Origin: Aquabacterium sp. J223
Lineage (GTDB): Bacteria; Pseudomonadota; Gammaproteobacteria; Burkholderiales; Burkholderiaceae_C
Assembly (NCBI RefSeq): GCF_024666615.1
Contig: NZ_CP088297.1
Coordinates: 3,700,501-3,764,500 of the forward strand
Length of the DNA: 64,000 bases
Reading direction: 5' to 3'
The translations under genes and the position numbers were made by a program. The notes below the pieces were generated by a model. That model ran no database searches and was not told where the DNA came from. It saw only the letters and a program-made list of their open reading frames with translations. Below, one piece after another: positions 18,029 to 24,959 of this stretch. Each line of letters opens with the position of its first letter. The stretch's first letter is position 1.

Positions 18029-19390
18029 TCAGTCGACGGCGATGCGGCGGCCGTGCTCGGGCACCTCGGCCGGCCAGCCGAAGCGCTCCTCGATCGCGAG
18101 CCGCAGGGCGTCCGATGCAACCGGTTCGCCATGGTTGACGTAGACCCGTCGCGGCGGACGCGGCAGCGCACCGAGCCATCCGAGCAGCCCGTCTCGGTCG
18201 GCATGCGCCGAGAGCATGTCGAGGTGCACGACCTCGGCGCGCACCGGAACGTACTGCCCGTGGATCTTCACGCGGCCGGCGCCACCGACCAGCGCGGCGC
18301 CGCGGGTACCCGGGGCCTGGAAACCGCAGAACAACAGCGTGTTGCGAGCCTGCGGCGCATAGGCCTTGAGGTGATGCACGACGCGCCCGCCGCTGGCCAT
18401 ACCGCTGGCCGAGATGATCACCGACGGCCAGCGCAGTTCGTTCAGCCGCTTGCTCTCCTCGACGCTGCCGACCACCGTAACGCCCTCGAACATCGCGGTG
18501 CGATCTGCCGGGCTCAAGCGACAGGCGCCTGCCGACGTCTGCCTGTAGAGCGCGCTGGCGCCGGCCGCGAGCGGGCTGTTGAGGTACACCGGCAGGTCGG
18601 GAATGCGCCGCGCGAGCTTGAGCCGGTGGAGGCAGTACAGCAGCATCTGCGCCCTGCCGACGGCGAAGGCCGGCACGACCACGGTGCCGCCGCGGGCCGC
18701 GGTGCGGTTGACAATCTGCGCCACGGCCTCGAGCGGGTCGGCATCGCCGTGCAGGCGGTCGCCGTAGGTCGACTCAACGACGACCACGTCGGCCGCCGGC
18801 GGCGGGGCCGGCGGTGGCATCAGCAGGTCGTCGGCACGGCCGAGGTCGCCCGAGAAGAGGATCGACCGTCCCTGGTGCTCGATGCGCACGCTCGCGGCAC
18901 CGAGCAAATGGCCCGCGCTGCCGAAGCGCGCGTGCAGTCCGGGGACCGGTTCGAAGCCGACATCGAAGCGCTGCACGGCGAACGACGCCAGCGAGCGCCG
19001 CGCCTGCGCCTCGTCGTACAGCGGCAACGCCGGCGCGTGGCGCGAGAAGCCGTGGCGGTTGGCATAGTCCGCCTCCTCCTGCTGCAGGTGGCCGGCGTCG
19101 GGCAGCAGCAGCGCACACAGATCGCGGGTCGCCTCGGTGGCGTGCACGCGGCCCGCGAAGCCGAGCTGCATCAGCCGCGGCAGGAAGCCGCTGTGGTCCA
19201 GGTGGGCGTGCGTCAGCACGACGGCATCGATCTGCGCCGCCGCAAGCGGCAGGGCGTCCCAGTTGCGCAGGCGTAGCCGCTTGACGCCCTGGAACAGTCC
19301 GCAGTCGACGAACAGTCTCGCGCCGCCCGCTTCGAGCAGTGCCTTGGAACCGGTCACGCCGTCCGAGCCGCCGAGGAAGGTCAGGTGCAT
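18029..19390 (-). CDS. Metallo-beta-lactamase/beta-CASP RNase-like hydrolase
   Basis: A 453-residue protein. Residues 61-66 are HAHLDH, the zinc motif of the metallo-beta-lactamase fold. FGSAGHLLGAASVRI supplies the next ligand, followed by FSGDLGR. The beta-CASP insertion and the C-terminal RNA-specificity part (VHLDMLSAHADRDGLLGWL) are present. The family processes RNA in archaea and bacteria (YsiH/CPSF-like). The ATG at 19390 lacks a Shine-Dalgarno and lies 40.5 bases after an FNR-type box centre, suggesting a leaderless, oxygen-controlled transcript. Its substrate is unknown. Confidence 0.9.
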   Translation of the reverse strand: MHLTFLGGSDGVTGSKALLEAGGARLFVDCGLFQGVKRLRLRNWDALPLAAAQIDAVVLTHAHLDHSGFLPRLMQLGFAGRVHATEATRDLCALLLPDAGHLQQEEADYANRHGFSRHAPALPLYDEAQARRSLASFAVQRFDVGFEPVPGLHARFGSAGHLLGAASVRIEHQGRSILFSGDLGRADDLLMPPPAPPPAADVVVVESTYGDRLHGDADPLEAVAQIVNRTAARGGTVVVPAFAVGRAQMLLYCLHRLKLARRIPDLPVYLNSPLAAGASALYRQTSAGACRLSPADRTAMFEGVTVVGSVEESKRLNELRWPSVIISASGMASGGRVVHHLKAYAPQARNTLLFCGFQAPGTRGAALVGGAGRVKIHGQYVPVRAEVVHLDMLSAHADRDGLLGWLGALPRPPRRVYVNHGEPVASDALRLAIEERFGWPAEVPEHGRRIAVD

Positions 19391-19423
19391 GGCGCACTGT
19401 GCGGCGGCCGTGAGCCGGGCCCT

Positions 19424-19437
19424 TTGTCCTCGGTCAA
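19424..19437 (-). promoter_or_regulatory. FNR/Anr-like box upstream of the beta-CASP hydrolase
   Basis: TTGTCCTCGGTCAA is weaker than the others in its left half, but has the same 40.5-base spacing from its centre to the ATG as the hemN and ccoS boxes. Confidence 0.5.
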
Positions 19438-19482
19438 GCGATGCGGAGGCCCGTCCGGTCGGAGGACGGGCGCCCACCGGTC

Positions 19483-19675
19483 TCAGCCCCACAGGTCGAT
19501 CGGACGGGCTTTGGCGTCCCGGTATGGCGCGAACTCGGCGCCGAGAAAGTCGATGAGGGCGCGCGTCTTCGGCGCCAGGTGGCCTCGCGGCGTGAAGACC
19601 AGGAAGATGTCCGCGCCGGGCAACTGCCACGGGCAGCACCAGCTTTACCACCCATCCGGTGGCGGTCCGGGTCAT
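19483..19675 (-). pseudogene. C-terminal relic of a LysR-type regulator
   Basis: The 48 codons before the TGA at 19483-19485 read WQLPGADIFLVF, then TPRGHLAPKTRALIDFLGAE, the standard end of a LysR effector domain. A second frame just upstream gives TATGWVVKLVLP, the strand that normally precedes it, displaced by a small deletion near 19630. No DNA-binding domain is present. The piece abuts an HtrA relic, so this stretch looks like debris from a past deletion. Confidence 0.7.
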
Positions 19676-19952
19676 CGCGGAAAGCGCCTCAGCGCTGCAG
19701 GCGACCAACCTGGCGCGAACGGTTCGCCCACCGCCACCACCCAATCGCCCGTGTGCAACCCCTTCGAACTGCCGAGCGGAGGCTCCTGGGGCCAACGCTC
19801 GTCGACCTGCAGGAGCGCGATGTCGGCGTCGAGCTTGACGATGACGCTCTGGCCCCCCGCGCACCACGTGCGCCGCCGTCGCGATGGCGCCATCGGCACG
19901 CCGCACGACCCCGACGCCGATGTTCCCGCCCGGCAGTCGTGCACCGGTTCCG
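19672..19952 (-). pseudogene. Relic of an HtrA/DegP-type serine protease domain
   Basis: Two frames joined at the C6 run at 19853-19858 read GVVRRADGAIATAAHVVRGG and then SVIVKLDADIALLQVDERW, followed by LHTGDWVVAVGEPFAPGW. This matches the catalytic His (AHVV) and Asp (DIALL) region of DegP-type proteases. The segment between VKL and DIALL is shortened and the active-site serine and PDZ domains are absent. It is read in the direction of the ABC-transporter operon that precedes it. It cannot be a working protease. Confidence 0.65.
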
Positions 19953-19959
19953 CACGCGC

Positions 19960-21168
19960 TCACACCTTGCGTTCCCGCACGCGAACGCCGTCGCGCACGG
20001 CCGGCGGCGGATAGACGACCACCTTTGCACCGGCGGTCAAGCCCTGCGCGATCCAGGCCCAAGCGCTGTTGCGACCGGCCAGCGTCACCGGCACCAGCGT
20101 CGCGCGGCCGCGGTCGACCACGAAGGCCGCCATCTGGTGGTCGTCGCCCTCGGGCATCGGGAACACCGCGCTCGACGGCACGAGCAACGCCTGATCGACG
20201 GCGGTGACGACGATGCGCGCACCCACGCGAAAGCCGTCGCCCAGGGCCCGCCATTTCGCGCGCGGCGTCGAGACGTCGGCGATCAGGTTGACGCGCTGCT
20301 CTTCGACGCCGAGCGCCGAGACCTTGGTGAACGCCGCCGGCTCGATGCGCACGACACGGCCTTCGAGCACACCCTCGCCGCCCCACCGTTCGAAACGCAC
20401 TGGCGTGCCGGACTGCGCCCTGGGGGCGTCGGTCGTCAGCAGCTCGACGACGACTTCCAGCGTGTCGAGCTGGCCCACTTCGAGCAGCGGCGTGCCGGCG
20501 GCGACGGTGCCCTCGCTGGCCTGCAGCACCCTCAGCACCTGCCCCGCCACCGGCGAGCGCACCTCGAAGGCACGTGCCGGCGCGGCCGGGGATGGCCGCA
20601 TCGCACCGAGCGCGGCGCGCGCCTGCTCGAGGTCGTGCCGTGCCACATGGCGCTCCTGCTGGGCGGCCTCCAGTTCGCCAGCGGCGGCCCGCACGCCGAG
20701 CCGGTCGGTCTCGAGCCGGCTCGGCGACAGGAAGCCCTCGCGCGCCAATTGCTCGCTGCGCCGCGCCTCGTTTCGCGCCTGCTCAACGGCCACCGCCGCA
20801 CGTTCGACGCGTGCCGACGCGCGTTGCAGCAGCGCAGCGGCCGCCTCGACGCGGGCCTGCGCTTCGCGCGCGGCGCGCTCGTCCAGCATCGGCGACAGCA
20901 CCGGCGCGAGGGTCGCGACGACGGCGCCGGCCTCGACGGCGTCGCCTGCCCGCAGCCCGATCCGCGCGACCCGACCCGCGAGCGGCGCGGAGACCAGGTA
21001 GCGGTCGGGCAGGCGCGTCCGCCCGTCCTCGTCGATCGTCAGCTCGAACGGGCCCACCGCGGCGGTCGCGGTTTCCACCTCCACCGGCCTCGGCGCAAAG
21101 GCCCAGGCCAGCGTCGCGGCGGCGAGCACGGTCGCCACGCCGGCGGCAAGCAGGGTGCGTCGATTCAT
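19960..21168 (-). CDS. HlyD/MacA-like periplasmic adaptor protein
   Basis: A 402-residue membrane-fusion protein. It has an N-terminal anchor (MNRRTLLAAGVATVLAAATL), a lipoyl-like half with VSAPLAGRVARIGLRAGD, a long alanine/arginine-rich coiled-coil hairpin (about 100-190), the second lipoyl half with VRSPVAGQVLRVL, and a beta-barrel. It joins an inner-membrane ABC exporter to an outer-membrane channel. Its start is 2 bases after the FtsX-type permease gene, forming an ABC-ATPase/permease/adaptor operon like MacAB-type or DevBCA-type exporters. The cargo is unknown. Confidence 0.88.
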   Translation of the reverse strand: MNRRTLLAAGVATVLAAATLAWAFAPRPVEVETATAAVGPFELTIDEDGRTRLPDRYLVSAPLAGRVARIGLRAGDAVEAGAVVATLAPVLSPMLDERAAREAQARVEAAAALLQRASARVERAAVAVEQARNEARRSEQLAREGFLSPSRLETDRLGVRAAAGELEAAQQERHVARHDLEQARAALGAMRPSPAAPARAFEVRSPVAGQVLRVLQASEGTVAAGTPLLEVGQLDTLEVVVELLTTDAPRAQSGTPVRFERWGGEGVLEGRVVRIEPAAFTKVSALGVEEQRVNLIADVSTPRAKWRALGDGFRVGARIVVTAVDQALLVPSSAVFPMPEGDDHQMAAFVVDRGRATLVPVTLAGRNSAWAWIAQGLTAGAKVVVYPPPAVRDGVRVRERKV

Positions 21169-21170
21169 CC

Positions 21171-23543
21171 TCACTCCCTCGTCTTCAATGCGGCCACCAG
21201 GTCGAGCCGGTCGATGCGCCGCCGCACCACCAGCGCGCTGGCGATGGCCGCGGCCAACACGGCGAGCGCGGCCCAGGCGTAGGTCCGCGGCCGGATCACC
21301 ACCGGAAAGAAGAAGGCGTCGGAGGCCAGCCGGCCGACGACTGCGTGCACCAGCCCGAAGCCGAGCCACATGCCGAGCGGCAGCGCCACCGCCACCGCCA
21401 GACCCATCTCGCCGAGCAGCAGGGCCGACACCTCGGCGCGCGTGAAGCCGAGCACGCGTAGCGACGCCAGCTCCCAGGCGCGCTCGGCCAGCGCGATGCG
21501 CGCGTTGTTGTAGACCACGCCCACCGCGATCACCGTCGCGAACAGCGTGAGCACGGTGCTCATGATGCGCACGTTGCGCGCGCTCACCTCCTGCACATTG
21601 GCGAGCAACGCGGCCTTGCTGAACACGCCGACGAGGCGGGGCACGTTGCGGCTCGCGGCCAGCAACTCAGCCTCTCGGCCGCGGTCCAGCGCGAGCGCGA
21701 ACCAGCTCGCATGGTCGGCCTCCTGCAGCGCCCGGTTCAACGCGCGCCGCTCGAGGCAGGCATTCAATCCCATCGTCTCGCGCACCGTGGCGGCGAGCGG
21801 CAGTTCCAGCACGCGCTGCCGCCCTTCGAGCACCTCGGCGCGCACGGTGTCGCCGACGCGCAGGCCGAGCTTGGCGGCCAGGCGGTCGGTCATCACCAGC
21901 CCATCGTCGCGGACCCGGCTCGCCTGGCGCTGGCGGTCGTCGATGATCCGGGTGAGCTGCGCGTCCTGCGAGAGCCCCCGGATCTGACCGCGCTCGTGAA
22001 GGTGGCCGGCCACGAAGCGCACGGGAACGTCGCGGCCCGACTCGGCGAAGAACACCGCCGGCAGCCGCTGCACGGCGCGGCGCGCCTCGGCCTCGTCGGC
22101 CGCCTCGTCCATCCAGACGATGACGTCGCTGCGCATCGACAGGTTGAACTGCGAGTCGACGATGTGGTCGATCGCGTCGCGGAAGAAGTTGCCCATCACG
22201 ACGATCGCCACCGACGCCGCGATGCCCGCGATGCCCAGCGCCGTGCGCCACGGCCGGCGCTCCATCTGGCGCAGGATCATGCGCAGCGCGGGGCCGATGC
22301 GGGTGACACCCAGGCGCTCGGCGAGCGTGCGGCGGTACGTGCCGGGCGCGGGCGGCCGCATCGCCTCGGCCGGTACCAGCCGCACGATGGAGGCGATCGC
22401 GTTCAGCGTCCCGGCGACGGCGGTCACGAGCGTGATGCCCAGGCTGCTGGCCAGCAGCCTCGGCTCGATGCGGTGCTCGAAGCTCGGGAAGTAGAAGAAC
22501 TCGGCGTAGAGGCCGGTGAACATGGTGCCCAGCCGGTCGCCGAGCGCGACACCCAGCAGCAGGCCGACGCCGACGATCAGCAGCACCAGCTTCAGGTAGT
22601 GCGCCGCGATGGCGCGGTTGGCGTAGCCCAGGGCCTTCAATGCCGCGATCTGCTCGCGTTGCGTCGCCAGCAGGCGCGAGACGACGACGTTGAGCAGGAA
22701 CGCCGCCACCGCGAGGAAGATCGCCGGCAGCACGGTGCCGAGCACCTGCTGCTCCTTGATCTCGTTGGCGAGCATGGCGTGCGACGGCTGGTCCTCGCGA
22801 CCCCTCGCCTCACGACCGCCGAAGCGGGCCAGGCGCGCGGTCAACGCGTCGATCACCGCACGCTCGCTGGCGCCGGGCGCGAGCTTCACCGCGACGCGGT
22901 TGAACGCGCCCTTCATGTCGTAGGCGGCGGCCAGCGCGTCGCCCGGCACCCAGAACACGCCGACGCCGCGCAGGTCGGGCATGCCCATCAGGCCGGCGAA
23001 CACGTACTCGGGCGACAACGCGACGCCGGTGATCTGCAGCGTGCGCCGATGGCCGTTGATCAGCGCCTCCACCTGCGCGCCCGGGGCCAGCCCGCGCTTC
23101 TCGGCGAAGCCCGGCGAGACCAGCGCCGGCAGCACGGTGCCGGCGGTCGCCTGCGTGTCGGGCATGCGTCCCGTCCTCACCGTCAAGCGGTTCATCGACG
23201 GCGGCGCGCCCGGGTCGACGCCGATCAGGATGCCGATGATCGGATCGGAGGCACCCGGCAGCTCGACGCGCACCGTCTGCTCGATCGTCGCCTGCACGTC
23301 GGCGATGCCGGGGATCTCGCGCAGCGCGTGGACCAACGAGGTCGGCGCCCGCTTGACCGATGCGAACACATCGGCAAAGCGCCCCTGGGCGTAGAAGCGG
23401 TCGCGTGCCAGCGCCAGCGAATCGACCGCCGACAGCGTCGTGATGAAACCGCCGACGCCGCTGGCGACCACCAAGGCGATGGTCAACGCCTGGCTCCACA
23501 TCAGGCGCAGGTCGCGCAGCAGCTTGCGGTCGAGCGCCGTCAT
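21171..23543 (-). CDS. FtsX-family ABC transporter permease
   Basis: A 790-residue permease with two FtsX repeats. An N-terminal helix (SQALTIALVVASGVGGFIT) precedes a periplasmic MacB-like domain. A helix bundle around residues 270-400 includes QIAALKALGYANRAIAAHYL. A second periplasmic domain follows, then a final bundle with LASLRVLGFTRAEVSALLLGEM. The two 'LKALGY/LRVLGF' coupling motifs are diagnostic. It lies 2 bases from both the ATPase and the adaptor genes, so the three form one complex of the mechanotransmission type. Confidence 0.9.
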   Translation of the reverse strand: MTALDRKLLRDLRLMWSQALTIALVVASGVGGFITTLSAVDSLALARDRFYAQGRFADVFASVKRAPTSLVHALREIPGIADVQATIEQTVRVELPGASDPIIGILIGVDPGAPPSMNRLTVRTGRMPDTQATAGTVLPALVSPGFAEKRGLAPGAQVEALINGHRRTLQITGVALSPEYVFAGLMGMPDLRGVGVFWVPGDALAAAYDMKGAFNRVAVKLAPGASERAVIDALTARLARFGGREARGREDQPSHAMLANEIKEQQVLGTVLPAIFLAVAAFLLNVVVSRLLATQREQIAALKALGYANRAIAAHYLKLVLLIVGVGLLLGVALGDRLGTMFTGLYAEFFYFPSFEHRIEPRLLASSLGITLVTAVAGTLNAIASIVRLVPAEAMRPPAPGTYRRTLAERLGVTRIGPALRMILRQMERRPWRTALGIAGIAASVAIVVMGNFFRDAIDHIVDSQFNLSMRSDVIVWMDEAADEAEARRAVQRLPAVFFAESGRDVPVRFVAGHLHERGQIRGLSQDAQLTRIIDDRQRQASRVRDDGLVMTDRLAAKLGLRVGDTVRAEVLEGRQRVLELPLAATVRETMGLNACLERRALNRALQEADHASWFALALDRGREAELLAASRNVPRLVGVFSKAALLANVQEVSARNVRIMSTVLTLFATVIAVGVVYNNARIALAERAWELASLRVLGFTRAEVSALLLGEMGLAVAVALPLGMWLGFGLVHAVVGRLASDAFFFPVVIRPRTYAWAALAVLAAAIASALVVRRRIDRLDLVAALKTRE

Positions 23544-23545
23544 CG

Positions 23546-24265
23546 CTACCACGACAGCTCGGCCGGCGTCTTCTTCTGCGGGTTGGCCTGCACGTCGGCG
23601 ACCCGACCGTCGGCCAGGCGCATCACCCGGTCGGCCATGGCCGCGATGGCGACGTTGTGCGTGATCACGACCGCCGTCGTGCCCAATTCGGCGTTGACCT
23701 TGGCAATGACCTCCAGCACGCGCTTGCCGGTGCTGTAGTCGAGCGCGCCGGTCGGTTCGTCGCACAGCAACACCTCGGGCTGCTTGACGATGGCCCGCGC
23801 GATGGCCACACGCTGCTGCTCGCCCCCGGAAAGCTGCGACGGAAAGTGGTCGCGGCGCTCGCTCAGGCCCACCCACGACAGCGCCTCGTCGATTGGCATC
23901 GGGTGCGACGCGATGTCGGTGACCAGCGCGACGTTCTCGTGCACCGTGAGGCTGGGGATCAGGTTGTAGAACTGGAAGACGAAGCCGACGTGCTCGCGGC
24001 GGTAGCGCGTCAGCTCGGCCTCGTTCACGCCGGTGAGCAGGTGATCGGCGAAACGCAACTCGCCGCGCGTGGGCGTGTCAAGTCCGCCCAGGATGTTCAG
24101 CAGCGTCGACTTGCCACTGCCCGACGCGCCGAGCAGCACGACGAATTCCCCGCGGCAGATGTCGAGATCGACATCGACCAGCGCGCGCACTTCGGCGCTG
24201 CCGCTTCCATAGACCTTCGTCAGGCCGCGGGCGGAAAAGACGGGGACGGCCGCGGGCACGGTCAC
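23546..24265 (-). CDS. LolD/MacB-type ABC transporter ATP-binding protein
   Basis: A 239-residue ATPase with Walker [10 protein letters not shown], the Q-loop [10 protein letters not shown], signature [15 protein letters not shown] and Walker [13 protein letters not shown]. It is of the lipoprotein/macrolide exporter type that pairs with FtsX permeases. No ATG fits: the GTG at 24265 gives [20 protein letters not shown]. It overlaps the stop of a short open frame (24262-24456) as GTGA, so coupling to an upstream leader peptide is possible. Two FNR-type boxes lie 225-303 bases upstream. Confidence 0.88.
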   Translation of the reverse strand: MTVPAAVPVFSARGLTKVYGSGSAEVRALVDVDLDICRGEFVVLLGASGSGKSTLLNILGGLDTPTRGELRFADHLLTGVNEAELTRYRREHVGFVFQFYNLIPSLTVHENVALVTDIASHPMPIDEALSWVGLSERRDHFPSQLSGGEQQRVAIARAIVKQPEVLLCDEPTGALDYSTGKRVLEVIAKVNAELGTTAVVITHNVAIAAMADRVMRLADGRVADVQANPQKKTPAELSW

Positions 24266-24482
24266 GGCAAGTCGACCTCGGGAGCTCCGCCGCCCTGTTT
24301 CCACACCGCAGCGGAGCCCCTCTTCGTACCGATCGACGACGGCGGGGGTTCGATCATTGCCTCGCGTGGACCGCGCTGCGCGGTCGTTCCGGCGTCGAGG
24401 GGAACAAGGTCGTGTTGGTGCATGGCGAACGCCCCCGCCTGTGGGCGGGTCGCCATCGTCGTCGCCCGCCGGGGTTGGGTGT

Positions 24483-24496
24483 TTGACGTCGCGCAA
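24483..24496 (-). promoter_or_regulatory. FNR/Anr-type box, ABC operon upstream region (proximal)
   Basis: TTGACGTCGCGCAA is a good dyad match. It predicts a leftward transcript start near 24448, about 180 bases before the ABC ATPase GTG. Confidence 0.55.
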
Positions 24497-24560
24497 AGTC
24501 CGTCGGCGCGCTTCGTCCGGACGCAGCGTGGACCGGCGAGGGCGGGGCCGCAAGGCCCGC

Positions 24561-24574
24561 TTGCGGAGGATCAA
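24561..24574. promoter_or_regulatory. FNR/Anr-type box, ABC operon upstream region (distal)
   Basis: TTGCGGAGGATCAA carries the consensus ATCAA half. It lies 78 bases from the proximal box. No right-facing gene follows it, so it probably serves the leftward ABC operon or a lost gene. Confidence 0.5.
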
Positions 24575-24959
24575 GCCGCTCCGGCGAGATCGCTCCTGCC
24601 TCGCATCAAACGGCGAAACGCTCCGATGCCGCCGACCCAGGCACATCACCGCCTCCGGCGGTCCGCGAACGTCGACCGTCGACGACGGTCGGCGCTTCCT
24701 TCATGGCGTGACGGCGCTGATGGTGTGCGCGCACGCTTCGCTGAGGGCATGCCACGTCGCGCTGGTCCGCGAAGCGCCGTCCTCGGACGCTCGGGCTCTC
24801 GGCCATGCCGTCGTCGCGGCAAGTGGCCGGTTCTCCCTGCTGCGCACTGGAGCGTGGCAGTCGGCGAGCGGCCCGAACACCGCGCAAGCGGTCTGCGGCG
24901 GTGTCGATCCTTCTCCTGCGCACCCGGGCCATCTGGCGGCCCGGGCAGGGCAGCTTGCG

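Larger units (their letters stand above)
24266..24959. other. 694-base non-coding region with two FNR-type boxes
   Basis: I see no convincing gene here. It separates the sensor-kinase stop from the ABC operon, both leftward. Hairpins are visible at about 24367-24388 (GACCGCG-ctg-CGCGGTC) and 24433-24450. A 64-codon leftward frame (24262-24456) starts 33 bases after the centre of one FNR-type box and overlaps the ABC start, but its composition is not protein-like. The rest may be the degraded remains of a gene or a long regulatory leader. Confidence 0.5.

Noticed and set aside
24606-24932. Leftward 108-codon frame between the sensor kinase and the ABC operon
   Set aside because: Arginine-rich with no motif or ribosome site; kept only as part of the non-coding description.
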